Source: JADGHE01 sp035716025 (lineage in GTDB: Bacteria > Pseudomonadota > Alphaproteobacteria > Rhizobiales > Xanthobacteraceae). From it: a DNA stretch of 62,718 bases. The position numbers and the translations under genes are program-made. The stretch covers positions 1-62,718 of the forward strand of contig DASTKH010000007.1 in NCBI GenBank assembly GCA_035716025.1. Reading direction: 5' to 3'. This document shows positions 53,899 through 62,508 of this stretch, in pieces (position 1 is the first letter of the stretch; every line of letters starts with the position of its first letter). The notes beneath the pieces are model-generated. The model was not told the DNA's origin. It saw nothing but the letters and a program-made list of their open reading frames with translations, and did not search any database.

Positions 53899-55019
53899 GC
53901 GCCCTCGTCATGAACCGCTCCGGGGCGGCGATCTATTTCGACGGCGAGACGAGCCTCCGTCATTCGGTCGTCCTCGAGCTCGAACAATCCGCTCTGGTGG
54001 TGCGAGCAAGCGGCGGCAACGTGTTGGCGCGTTGGCCCTACAACGAGCTGGAGGAGGTTTCCGCGCCGGACGGCGTCTTGCGGCTGGCGCGCGCGGGCAA
54101 CCCGCGGCTCGAGCGGATCGAGGTGCGCGACGCCGATCTTGCACGGATCATCGACGAACTTTCGCTTCCGGTGGACCGTACGGGCACACGCACGCGGCGC
54201 AGCCGCCGGCGGGTCTTTCTCTGGAGCGCTGCCGCCACCATCTCGCTGCTTCTCGTTGGAATTTACGGCGTGCCGCTGCTTGCCGGCCGGATCGCTCCCT
54301 TCATCCCTCTGTCGGTCGAGCGCAAGCTGGGGGAGGCGGTGGAGACGCAGGTCCGCGCCATGCTCGATCCTGCCGAGCAGGGGGATAATTTCCTGTGTGG
54401 CTGGAAGCCGGCCGAAACGCCGGGCCGCCTCGCCCTCGACCGCATGGTCGGCCGGCTTCAACAGGCCGCCGATCTGCCCATTCCTTTGAGCCTCTCGGTG
54501 GTCCGCCGTCAGGAGGCGAACGCGATCGCGCTTCCGGGCGGCCACGTTTATGTCTTCCAGGGGCTGATCGACAAGGCGCATTCGGCCGACGAGGTCGCCG
54601 GTGTCATCGCCCATGAGATCGGACACGTGGCGCATCGCGACGGAACCCGCGCGATGCTTCAGGCCGCGGGATTGTCGTTTCTGTTCGGCCTCGTGCTGGG
54701 GGATTTCGTGGGCGGCGGCGCCGTGATCATTGCGGCAAAGACCGTGCTCCAGCTCGCCTATTCGCGCGAGGTCGAAGCCGCCGCCGATCTTTACGCCGTC
54801 GAGCTGATGGGGAAAGCCGGCGGCGACCCGCGCTCGCTTGCCGGCATTCTTTCGCGCATTGCGGGCAACATCGAACCCGGCGCGAAGCTTCTCTTGAATC
54901 ACCCCGAGACCAAGGACCGCGTCGCGGCGATTATCCGCGCTGCCGGCAGTCTCCCGGCCGCTCCGATTCTCGACACGGGCCAATGGGCCGCCCTCAAGCG
55001 CATCTGCGCAGGATCCTGA
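53895..55019 (+). CDS. M48-family zinc metallopeptidase, membrane-anchored
   Basis: 374-aa protein. The N-terminal 100 residues form a beta-rich domain of unknown role (AAIYFDGETSLRHSVVLELE), followed by a single membrane helix at 107-130 and a periplasmic M48 domain. Zinc ligands are His240 and His244 in HEIGH and Glu294 in REVEAAAD. It probably degrades or clears misfolded or damaged envelope proteins as in BepA/HtpX-type proteases. GTG 53895 overlaps the DUF898 stop; ATG 53910 is an alternative. Confidence 0.92.
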   Translation: MSALVMNRSGAAIYFDGETSLRHSVVLELEQSALVVRASGGNVLARWPYNELEEVSAPDGVLRLARAGNPRLERIEVRDADLARIIDELSLPVDRTGTRTRRSRRRVFLWSAAATISLLLVGIYGVPLLAGRIAPFIPLSVERKLGEAVETQVRAMLDPAEQGDNFLCGWKPAETPGRLALDRMVGRLQQAADLPIPLSLSVVRRQEANAIALPGGHVYVFQGLIDKAHSADEVAGVIAHEIGHVAHRDGTRAMLQAAGLSFLFGLVLGDFVGGGAVIIAAKTVLQLAYSREVEAAADLYAVELMGKAGGDPRSLAGILSRIAGNIEPGAKLLLNHPETKDRVAAIIRAAGSLPAAPILDTGQWAALKRICAGS

Positions 55020-55026
55020 ACGCGTC

Positions 55027-55830
55027 ATGGTCAAACGTCTGCCGCTCGAAGAGCCGCCGTCGCGCCTGGCCATCTGGTCGCGGCGCCTGGCGCTGTTTGC
55101 GCTGGCGGTCGCGCTCCTGTCGGTGATCCTGGTGCGCGGCAGTTTCGTCGAGACCGTGCCGGGGCTCGCCGTCCTGCTCGGTGCGCTGGCGTTGGCCGCC
55201 TTGGCGATCCTGGCGGCCCTCGCGGCCTTCGCGGTGATCTGGGTCAACGGCAATCCGGGCTTTGGCCGGGCGATGCTGGGCTTCGTGCTTGGGATTGCGC
55301 TGCTCGTCTATCCGGCCTTCATCCTGGCAAGCAGCTATAAGCTGCCGCCGATCGCCGACGTGACGACCGATCCCGCCGATCCGCCGCAGTTCGAGGTGAT
55401 CGCCCGCGTGCGCCCGCGCGCCGCCAATCCGATCGTCTATCCGGGCTCTGCGGTGGCGGCGCAGCAGCGCGCCGCCTATCCCGATATCCAGCCCCTGCGG
55501 TATGAAGAGCCGGCGCCCGCCGTGTATCGCGCGGTCCTGGCGGCCCTGCGCAAGAACAAGTCGCTGCTGATCCTCGACGAGCGAAGCCCGGTACCGGGGC
55601 GACGGGATGGGCGCATCGAAGCCGTGGCCCGCACCACAATCATGGGTTTTCGGGATGACGTCGTGGTTCGGGTCCGAGGGACGGCATCCGGCACCACGAT
55701 CGATATCCGCTCGGCGTCCCGCTACGGCAGCCGGGACTTCGGCAGCAACGCCCGCCGCATACGCGCTCTTGCGGAGGCGATCGAGGAGGAAATCAGCAAT
55801 CAGCCGCCGCTGCCGGCAGCCGCCCGGTAG
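55027..55830 (+). CDS. DUF1499 membrane protein
   Basis: 267-aa protein with three hydrophobic segments near the N-terminus (about 22-45, 48-72, 83-105) and a DUF1499 domain at the C-terminus (AVARTTIMGFRDDVVVRVRGTASGTTIDIRSASRYGSRDFGSNARRIRAL, broken at the variable part). DUF1499 has no known function but is frequent beside envelope genes. It begins 7 nt after the M48 stop. Its last 31 nt overlap the convergent MBL gene. Confidence 0.9.
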   Translation: MVKRLPLEEPPSRLAIWSRRLALFALAVALLSVILVRGSFVETVPGLAVLLGALALAALAILAALAAFAVIWVNGNPGFGRAMLGFVLGIALLVYPAFILASSYKLPPIADVTTDPADPPQFEVIARVRPRAANPIVYPGSAVAAQQRAAYPDIQPLRYEEPAPAVYRAVLAALRKNKSLLILDERSPVPGRRDGRIEAVARTTIMGFRDDVVVRVRGTASGTTIDIRSASRYGSRDFGSNARRIRALAEAIEEEISNQPPLPAAAR

Positions 55831-56726
55831 CGGCCGGAAAGAGAAGGCTCGCCCTCCGTCTCGGCCCGCCCTCGGGCCACAAGATCCTCGAGATGAGCGA
55901 GGACCGACAACCCGGCCGCGCCGGTCAGGCGCGGATCGAGCCCGACATAGATGGTCTTCACGAGCGTCGGAATGTCGGCCTCGCCCTTGGCGAGCGCGGC
56001 AAGGATCGCCGCCTCGCGCGCCTCGCGGTGACGCACAAGGTGCGCGACATAGGCAGAAGCATCGCGGATGGCCGGGCCGTGCCCGGGCAAATAGACCTGT
56101 TCGGGCCGCGCCTGCAGTTTGGCAAGTGAATTCATGTAGTCGCGCATCGACCCGTCGGGCGGCGCCACGATGGTCGTCGACCAGCCCATGACATGGTCGC
56201 CCGAGAAAAGAATGTCGGTCCCCCCGAGCCCATAGGCCATATGGTTGCGGGTATGCCCCGGGGTCGCGACCGCCTCGAGCCGCCAGCCGTCGCCGGCGAT
56301 GACGTCGCCGTCCGCAACGGCGTGATCCGGGCAGAAATCCTGATCGCCGCCGGCGTCGAGTCGCTTCGCTTCGCCAAGGTGCAGTGGCCGGGACGGCCGA
56401 TGCGGCCCTTCGCCATAAAGAGGCGCGCCGGTCGCAGCCTTGATCTTCGCGGCCGCGGGGGAATGGTCGCGGTGCGTGTGGGTGACCAAAATATGCGTCA
56501 CCGTCTCGTTCCTCACGGCTTTGAGCACGGCGGCCACATGGCTGTCGTCGTCCGGGCCCGGATCGATGATCCCGACCTTTCCGCGGCCGACGATATAGGT
56601 GACGGTCCCGGTGAACGTGAACGGGCTTGGGTTCCCGCAGAGCACACGGCGCAGCCCCGGCATCACCTCGTCCACCGTGCCGGGAGCGAGGGAGAAGTCG
56701 CGGTTGAAGGGAACGTCGTCGCTCAT
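55800..56726 (-). CDS. MBL-fold hydrolase (glyoxalase II/LACTB2-like)
   Basis: 308-aa metallo-beta-lactamase-fold hydrolase with an intact HTHRDH motif (residues 83-88), followed by GHTRNHMAYGLGG and GDHVMGW and a C-terminal LPGHGP, all metal-site features. The C-terminal winged-helix-like region fits the LACTB2/ RNase Z-like subgroup of hydrolases acting on thioesters or RNA. No close assignment. It overlaps the DUF1499 tail by 31 nt. The start ATG 56726 has a clear Met-Ser-Asp-Asp. Confidence 0.88.
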   Translation of the reverse strand: MSDDVPFNRDFSLAPGTVDEVMPGLRRVLCGNPSPFTFTGTVTYIVGRGKVGIIDPGPDDDSHVAAVLKAVRNETVTHILVTHTHRDHSPAAAKIKAATGAPLYGEGPHRPSRPLHLGEAKRLDAGGDQDFCPDHAVADGDVIAGDGWRLEAVATPGHTRNHMAYGLGGTDILFSGDHVMGWSTTIVAPPDGSMRDYMNSLAKLQARPEQVYLPGHGPAIRDASAYVAHLVRHREAREAAILAALAKGEADIPTLVKTIYVGLDPRLTGAAGLSVLAHLEDLVARGRAETEGEPSLSGRYRAAAGSGG

Positions 56727-56959
56727 CGCGTTGCTCGGAGTAAGGGCCTCTCGGGAGGGGCGGGGTAAACGGCGGGCCGATCGCCCCAGGGATGTAGCCT
56801 TCGCAGGCCGGGAAGGCCATAGGGGTCCGTCAGACCGTTCCCGCGCCGGGGGCCGAGGTCGCGGTGCTGCGTGTTTTCGATGGCAGGCCAGGGCGAGGGT
56901 CTGCTTCCGCCTGCGGCGATCCTGTCCTAGGCTCCCGCAAAACGGGGAGGGAGCCGGGG

Positions 56960-58021
56960 ATGGGAAGAAGAATTGCGATCGTCGGCGCGGGCGCCGTCGG
57001 GGGCTATACGGGCGCGCATATGGTGCGGGCCGGCGAGGATGTCACCTTCATCGACCCGTGGCCCGAGCATGTGGAGCATATCCGCAAGCACGGGCTGCGC
57101 GTGACGCACGCGATGGAGGTCCCCGAATTCACCGTTGAGGCGCGTGCGCTGCACCTGACCGATGTGCAGCAGCTTGCCAAGGAAAAGCCGATCGACATCG
57201 CTTTCGTGTGCCTGAAGTCGTACGACACGGCCTGGGCGACGATGCTCATCAGCCAGTATCTCGCGCCCGACGGCTATATCGTTTCGCTCCAGAATTGCAT
57301 GAACGAGGCGACCGTTGCCTCCGTCGTCGGTTGGGGCAAGACGCTCGGCTGCGTTGCGAGCGCGATCACCGTCAATCTTTCGGCCCCCGGCCATGTCCAT
57401 CGCGGGGCGGGAAAGGGCGGCGCAAGGCACACGGTCTATCGCACCGGCGAGGTGCACGGCCGGATCACGCCCCGCGCTGAAGAAGTCTGTCGCCTGGTCG
57501 GCCATGCCGACAGTGCCATGGTGACGACCAATCTCTGGGGCGAGCGCTGGTCCAAGCTCGTTGCCAACGTCATGCAGAACGGCCTGTCCGCCTGCACCGG
57601 CCTGCCGGGCCGGGCCGTGCTCGCGAACGATGCGCTGCGGCGGTTCTCGGCGCGGCTCGGCAGCGAGGCCATTCGGGTCGGCCAGGCGCACGGCTACAAG
57701 CTCGAAGAGATCCTGCATCTCGACCCCGAAATCATCGCCCGCGCCGGGGAGGGCGACGAAGCGGCCATGCGTGTCCATGACGAGCAGCGCTTCAAGGACG
57801 CCAAGCACACGGCCGAGGGCCAGCGCCCTTCGATGGGCCAGGATATGGTGAAGGGCCGCCGCACCGAAATCGAGTTTCTCAACGGGTTGGTGGTGCGCGA
57901 GGGCGAGAAGGTCGGCATTGCGTGCCGCGCCAACGCCGCGCTCACCGACATCGTCAAGCGGGTGGAACGCGGCGAAATCGCGCCCGACCCGCGTCACATC
58001 GTCGATCTCCGCCTGAACTAG
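56960..58021 (+). CDS. Ketopantoate reductase family protein (2-dehydropantoate 2-reductase-like)
   Basis: 353-aa NADPH-dependent reductase. Rossmann motif IVGAGAVGGYTGAHM (5-19), then LKSYDT with the catalytic Lys region, TNLWGERWSKLVANVMQNGL and a C-terminal DMVKGRRTEIEFLNG that matches the PanE helix with its Asn/Ser. Members reduce 2-dehydropantoate or related 2-keto acids; here the sequence is longer than PanE (about 300), so a variant subfamily is probable. ATG 56960 has GGGGAGGGAG upstream. Confidence 0.86.
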   Translation: MGRRIAIVGAGAVGGYTGAHMVRAGEDVTFIDPWPEHVEHIRKHGLRVTHAMEVPEFTVEARALHLTDVQQLAKEKPIDIAFVCLKSYDTAWATMLISQYLAPDGYIVSLQNCMNEATVASVVGWGKTLGCVASAITVNLSAPGHVHRGAGKGGARHTVYRTGEVHGRITPRAEEVCRLVGHADSAMVTTNLWGERWSKLVANVMQNGLSACTGLPGRAVLANDALRRFSARLGSEAIRVGQAHGYKLEEILHLDPEIIARAGEGDEAAMRVHDEQRFKDAKHTAEGQRPSMGQDMVKGRRTEIEFLNGLVVREGEKVGIACRANAALTDIVKRVERGEIAPDPRHIVDLRLN

Positions 58022-58143
58022 GCGTGGCGGATGCGCACGGCGCGCTCTGCCGAGCGGTTCGCCAGTCGGTTTGCCGCGCGCCTGTTGCCGCTATGCTGTC
58101 TTCCGTCGCCCGCCGCGGGCGAACTGCGCACGAGGGTCAAGAC

Positions 58144-59334
58144 ATGTCGAAGCCGATTCAGCTGATGTGGTATGTGAACCCCCATGACGGTCCGTTCCCG
58201 TGGAGTCCCGACGGGGCGTTCAAGCCGGATCTCATGCGCTCCCGCGAGATCGCGGTGCAACTCGACGGCGACGGCTATTTCGGGACGCTTGTCGTCGGCA
58301 AGAACCCGCTGCTCGAGACCACGAGCTGGATTCCGCTGACGCAGCGGCTGCGATTTCTTATTCCAATATACCCCGGCGTGATCCCGGTCGGCTTCTTCGC
58401 CCACCAGGCGCAGCTTTTCGATTCGATTTCCGGCGGGCGACTTCTCATCAACCAGGTCAACGGAACGGACCAGGTCGTGCGCCACTACGGCGTCGAAGTG
58501 CCGAGCGACGAGCGCTATGCGCTCAGCATCGAATACTGGAACGCATTCAAGCGCCTCTATGCCGGGGATACGACCCCGTTCCGGGGCAAGTACATCCAGT
58601 ATGGGCCCCCGCCGCAGAGCAAGAACACGATCGCGGTGCCCGGGCTCAACCTGCAGGACCCGCACACGCCCATCTGGGGCTCGGGCACCTCGCCCGCCGG
58701 CATCCGGCAGGCCGGGGCGGTGCTGGACACCTATCTTTGCTACCTGCATCGGCCGGACCGGCTGGCGAAACAGATTAATGCCGCGCGGGCGGCGGCGGCC
58801 GAGCACGGCCGCACCCTAAAGGCCGGCATTCTCTGCAACATCATCGTCCGCGAGACCGAGGAGGAGGCCTGGGCGCATGCGCAATGGGTGCTCGAGAAGA
58901 CCGGCGCCGCGCAGATCGCGCGCATGATCGAGGGGCGGCTGAAGACCGGCCGCTACCAGCCGCACACCGGTTCCCGCGCGCCTGCGCCGTTTGAATCGCT
59001 TGCGAGCCAGGATCCGCGGCGGCAGGCCAATATCGAAGCGCTTCGCGCCGGCCGTCTGCCCGAGGTGCGGGCGCTCGAATCCTACCCGAACATCTGGTCG
59101 GGGCCGAACCCCTGGGGCGCCGTCGACATTCTGGACGAAGGCTGGGGCGGCTATTTCGTCGGCAGCGCCGAGAACGTCGCCGCGCGCATGCGGGAACTGC
59201 AGGAGACGATCGGCATCGACACGTTCATCCTTGCCGGCTGGCCGTCGAAGGAGGAGGCCAAGCGCGTGGCACAGATTCTGATGCCGCTCATCGAACTCGA
59301 CGATGCGCGGCCGCGCCTGCGCGTTGCGGCCTGA
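58144..59334 (+). CDS. LLM-class flavin-dependent monooxygenase (SsuD-like)
   Basis: 396-aa FMN-dependent TIM-barrel enzyme resembling alkanesulfonate monooxygenases. Features: PIQLMWYVNPHDGPFPWSP, LIPIYPGVIPVGFFAHQAQLFDSISGGRLLINQVNG and the C-terminal ETIGIDTFILAGWPSKEEAKR. It would desulfonate or oxidise organosulfur compounds with FMNH2. ATG 58144 follows GAGGGTCAAGAC. The NitT/TauT ABC transporter genes at 60.5-62.7 kb could import such a compound (inference). Confidence 0.88.
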   Translation: MSKPIQLMWYVNPHDGPFPWSPDGAFKPDLMRSREIAVQLDGDGYFGTLVVGKNPLLETTSWIPLTQRLRFLIPIYPGVIPVGFFAHQAQLFDSISGGRLLINQVNGTDQVVRHYGVEVPSDERYALSIEYWNAFKRLYAGDTTPFRGKYIQYGPPPQSKNTIAVPGLNLQDPHTPIWGSGTSPAGIRQAGAVLDTYLCYLHRPDRLAKQINAARAAAAEHGRTLKAGILCNIIVRETEEEAWAHAQWVLEKTGAAQIARMIEGRLKTGRYQPHTGSRAPAPFESLASQDPRRQANIEALRAGRLPEVRALESYPNIWSGPNPWGAVDILDEGWGGYFVGSAENVAARMRELQETIGIDTFILAGWPSKEEAKRVAQILMPLIELDDARPRLRVAA

Positions 59335-59400
59335 AGCGAAGCGGCGCGGGGCGTCCTTTCGCGGCCTTCCGCCCGTGGGGGGCGGCCGCACGCGTTACGC

Positions 59401-59429
59401 TTGCGGCCCTTGGGGGCTGCGACTATATA
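59401..59429 (+). promoter_or_regulatory. Promoter of tRNA-Pro(CGG)
   Basis: TTGCGG, 17 nt, TATATA. The tRNA begins 10 nt after the -10 element at 59439, a normal distance for a stable RNA gene. Confidence 0.7.
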
Positions 59430-59438
59430 GCCCCGCGG

Positions 59439-59515
59439 CGGAGTGTAGCGCAGTCTGGTAGCGCACCTCGTTCGGGACGAGGGGGTCGCAGGTTCAAATC
59501 CTGCCACTCCGACCA
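59439..59515 (+). tRNA. tRNA-Pro (anticodon CGG)
   Basis: 77 nt with CCA encoded. CGGAGTG pairs with CACTCCG in the acceptor; the anticodon arm CCTCG-TTCGGGA-CGAGG holds CGG; the T arm has GGTTCAAATCC. The CCA is followed by TTTTT, a likely stop for transcription. Confidence 0.95.
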
Positions 59516-59673
59516 TTTTTCCTTCGGGATAGGCGGTCTCCGGAGCTTGCTGCGGCGTCGCGATTATGGCGGAGATCGTCCGAACGAACTTTGGATAACC
59601 CGGCGGTGAGCGGAGTGGACGCCTGGGCAGGAAGCGCGGTCGTGTGGGTTCCGAAAGGGGCTTTGCCACCTAG

Positions 59674-60072
59674 ATGCGTGCCGGAATTGTCGCCCTGATC
59701 GTGTTTTTGGCAGATTTCGCGTCTGCCCAAGCCGCCGCTTTCTTCGAGTGCGTAATCAAGCAAACACCGGGTCTGCTGGACAACGGGATTATTGAACCGA
59801 ACTCGACGCACGTATGGTACAGGAACGCGAGCCGAAAACTGGTAATCGACAAGCAGAGTGGTCACGTCGTTCATGAGCGGTTTGCCGGTTGGTCATGGAC
59901 TTTGGTCCAACGAGGCTCGTCCGAGAACGCTCTCATCGCTTTGGGAAGAACGGTGGTGGGCACTCCCGATGCGATGGTGTTTGTTTATCAGTATCGGGCA
60001 AGTCCCGAAGTCCCGTTTCTTATATTCAGCATCACTGGCGTGTTTGAAATGGTGACGGGCACGTGCCGATAA
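59674..60072 (+). CDS. Orphan secreted protein with lower GC content
   Basis: 132-aa protein with a signal peptide (hydrophobic 5-15, cleavage near AQAAA at 20) and no known domain. The coding region is about 54% G+C, well below its neighbours, and codon use differs (more T- and A-ending codons). It lies between tRNA-Pro and tRNA-Gln, so it may be a recent acquisition. No integrase or repeated tRNA end is seen. The start has only a weak SD. Confidence 0.6.
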   Translation: MRAGIVALIVFLADFASAQAAAFFECVIKQTPGLLDNGIIEPNSTHVWYRNASRKLVIDKQSGHVVHERFAGWSWTLVQRGSSENALIALGRTVVGTPDAMVFVYQYRASPEVPFLIFSITGVFEMVTGTCR

Positions 60073-60168
60073 GGCTCTCAGTCTTCACACCCTCCTACTC
60101 GCGTTCTGCCAACTGCACGGGTTCGCTCGAAGGAGCGCCGTTCCAGACAACATCAGGAGCAAGGGTCG

Positions 60169-60197
60169 TTGATCGCGGCCTGAGCCGCCGGTATGGT
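60169..60197 (+). promoter_or_regulatory. Promoter of tRNA-Gln(TTG)
   Basis: TTGATC, 17 nt, TATGGT, ending 32 nt before the tRNA at 60230. Confidence 0.55.
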
Positions 60198-60229
60198 CCC
60201 GCGCGGGCCGCGGCCTTGCGTCCGCGCAT

Positions 60230-60304
60230 TGGGGCGTAGCCAAGTGGTAAGGCAGCGGATTTTGATTCCGCCATTCCCAGGTTCGAATCCTGGCGCCCCA
60301 GCCA
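60230..60304 (+). tRNA. tRNA-Gln (anticodon TTG)
   Basis: 75 nt with CCA encoded. TGGGGCG pairs with CGCCCCA; the anticodon arm GCGGA-TTTTGAT-TCCGC holds TTG; GGTTCGAATCC forms the T arm. It decodes CAA and, with wobble, CAG. Confidence 0.96.
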
Positions 60305-60454
60305 TTTTCGCAGTTTGTTGCCGGGAGAGACGCCCGCGACCGGCCTGCCGCGGGCGCAAGTGCCCCGCAAGGTCCGTAAGACAGCCGATCCTCGGGCTCT
60401 GCCAACCGCGGCCTCAAACGGCCGCTCCGCCGTCCCGTTTGCGGCAGCAGGCCG

Positions 60455-60483
60455 CGCCCCGCCGGCGGGCGAAGCGCGGGGCG
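60455..60483 (-). other. Hairpin after the ABC binding-protein gene
   Basis: CGCCCCGC and GCGGGGCG, 8 bp, with a 13-nt loop, 4 nt past the stop of the gene at 60488. No T-run follows on the minus strand, so it may protect the 3' end rather than terminate. Confidence 0.4.
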
Positions 60484-60487
60484 GGGA

Positions 60488-61549
60488 TCACATGTTCTTC
60501 GCCCGCCATGCCTTCAGGTCGGCGGCGATGGCGTTGCGGTCGAAATCGTTGGCCGCATCGATCATCGATCCGTCGAGAAAGGTCTTGGGATCATAGCGCT
60601 TGTTCAGTTCGCCGATCTTGATCATCTGCTCCTGAACGCGGCCCCAGACGTCGGGCTGCATGTCGCCGGTCTTTTTCGTGATCGGCGTGTTGACGGCGAT
60701 GGATTGAGCAAGGAATTGCTTGCCGAATTCGGCGTTCTCCCATTCCTCCGGAACGACCTTCTTGCACATGGCTGCGACCGCTTCGCGATCGATGTCGGCG
60801 GCGACCCGTCCCTTCTCCCAGGCCCGCAGGAAGCCGCTGATCAACTTTCGCTTCTTGTCGATCTGGCTTGCCAGCATGACGAAGGAATTGGCCGGCGTCT
60901 CGGCGACTTCCGGCGGCGTGATCATCCGGATCTTGATGCCGTTGGCCTGCAGGGCCATCCAGTCGGGAGTTGCGCCGGCGATCGCCGCCACCGTCTTCTT
61001 GCGGAAGGCGTTGGCGAGAGTCGGTCCGGCCTCGCCCACCACGACCGTCGTCACTTCGTCGATTTTGATGCCTTTCGTATCGAGGGCGATGGCGAGCGTG
61101 GCGCGATCGCGGTCGCTGACGAGGCCCACGGTCTTTCCCTTGAGCTCGACGATCGACCGGATGGGGCTGTCCGCCGGCACCGCGATGCCTTCCGGCGCCC
61201 GCTGCATGACTTCATAGATCACCTTGATCGGCACCTGGGCCTGAACGGCCTGGAAAGTCTGCTGCGCGTCGAGCATGGCCAGGTCGGCCTGACCGTTCTG
61301 TACGAACGCGACATAGGGAATCGTCGTGGCTTGCGGCAGAACGTCCACCTTGACGCCCTCCTTGGCGAAATAGCCGAGCGCCTCGCCCGCAATCAGCGCG
61401 AACCCGCTGGTCGTCCGCTCGAACGGCATGATGACGGTGACCGTCTGCAGGTCTGCCGCCAAGGCGTTCGGAGCAGGCGGCAGGGCAAGCGCCAGCGCGA
61501 CGGAGGCCGCCGCGGCGGCGTTGTGCCAGGATTTCGGGATGGGGCGCAT
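60488..61549 (-). CDS. NitT/TauT-family ABC transporter substrate-binding protein
   Basis: 353-aa periplasmic binding protein with a Sec signal (hydrophobic ending about AADLQ at 31) and an SsuA/TauA/ThiY-like fold: VTVIMPFERTTSGFALIAGEALGYFAKEGVKVDV, FVQNGQADLAMLDAQQ, DSPIRSIVELKGKTVGLVSDRD. Likely ligands are aliphatic sulfonates, taurine, nitrate or a pyrimidine precursor. ATG 61549 follows GGGAGGACCCTG. It is the last gene of an ABC operon with permease and ATPase. Confidence 0.88.
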   Translation of the reverse strand: MRPIPKSWHNAAAAASVALALALPPAPNALAADLQTVTVIMPFERTTSGFALIAGEALGYFAKEGVKVDVLPQATTIPYVAFVQNGQADLAMLDAQQTFQAVQAQVPIKVIYEVMQRAPEGIAVPADSPIRSIVELKGKTVGLVSDRDRATLAIALDTKGIKIDEVTTVVVGEAGPTLANAFRKKTVAAIAGATPDWMALQANGIKIRMITPPEVAETPANSFVMLASQIDKKRKLISGFLRAWEKGRVAADIDREAVAAMCKKVVPEEWENAEFGKQFLAQSIAVNTPITKKTGDMQPDVWGRVQEQMIKIGELNKRYDPKTFLDGSMIDAANDFDRNAIAADLKAWRAKNM

Positions 61550-61628
61550 CAGGGTCCTCCCTTGGGTTGGCGGCGCAGGGGCCGTTTTGCAGACCTGGGT
61601 TACCGGCGGGAGCCGCGCCATCCGCCGG

Positions 61629-62507
61629 TCAGGCTGCCGGCAGGGGCCATTTGCGGGCGCGGCGCCGGCTCACGGCGGAAAGCCGCGCATCGTGGCGCCA
61701 GAACACGATCGTGTTGTCGAGGAACTCCATGAGCAGAAACAGGATGTATCCCATGACGGTCAGCATCAGCAGCACCGCGAAGGACGACGGCATGTTCAAT
61801 GCGAAGGTATAGCGTTGCATCATGATGCCGAGCCCCGCGCTCGCGGTGATGAACTCGCCCACGATGGCACCGATCAATGCCAGCGAGATCGACGTCTTGA
61901 GCCCCGCCATGATGATCGGAACCGCGCTCGGAAGCATGAGGCTCCAGAAGATCTGACTCTTGCGGGCACCGAGAGAGCGAAACATCTCATGCGCGTCCTC
62001 ATCAACGTTGAGGAGGCCGGTCAGCGTGTTGATGAAAGGAGCGAAGAAACAGACCATCGCCGCGATGCCGATCTTCGGCAACACGCCGAATCCAAGCCAG
62101 GCAATCACGATCGGGGCGAGCGCGATGCGGGGGGTGACCTGCAACGCCACGATATAGGGCGAGATATAGCGCCGGAACGTCTCGTTCAGCCCGGCTGCGA
62201 TGGCAAGCGCGATGCCGATCGCGGCGCCGACGAGAAATCCTACCACCGCCTCGAACAGTGTGATGGCGAAATGCGGCCACACATTGCCTTGCACAACCGT
62301 CATGTTGAACAGCGACACAAGGATGTCGCTCGGCCGCGGCAAGATCAGGCGGTCGATGAGGCCGGCGGCCGTTACGGCCTCCCAGACCCCGACCAGCGCA
62401 ACGAACAACAGCGTGTGCCGGGCGGCGCGTCCGCAGGTCGCAGCGAGCACGCCATTGGCGAATTGTCCCGGAAATCCGGTCCTTCGAGCCTCCGCGGTCA
62501 CAGTCAT
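61629..62507 (-). CDS. NitT/TauT-family ABC transporter permease
   Basis: 292-aa inner-membrane subunit with about six hydrophobic segments. The EAA loop is EMFRSLGARKSQIFWSLMLPSAVP, which contacts the ATPase. Typical BPD_transp_1 members of the SsuC/TauC type have this length. It begins just 1 nt after the ATPase stop and is followed, 79 nt on, by the binding protein. Confidence 0.92.
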   Translation of the reverse strand: MTVTAEARRTGFPGQFANGVLAATCGRAARHTLLFVALVGVWEAVTAAGLIDRLILPRPSDILVSLFNMTVVQGNVWPHFAITLFEAVVGFLVGAAIGIALAIAAGLNETFRRYISPYIVALQVTPRIALAPIVIAWLGFGVLPKIGIAAMVCFFAPFINTLTGLLNVDEDAHEMFRSLGARKSQIFWSLMLPSAVPIIMAGLKTSISLALIGAIVGEFITASAGLGIMMQRYTFALNMPSSFAVLLMLTVMGYILFLLMEFLDNTIVFWRHDARLSAVSRRRARKWPLPAA

Positions 62508-62508
62508 G

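Noticed and set aside
59439..60304. Integration site (att) at tRNA-Pro
   Set aside because: The tRNA 3' end is not repeated downstream, and no integrase is seen.
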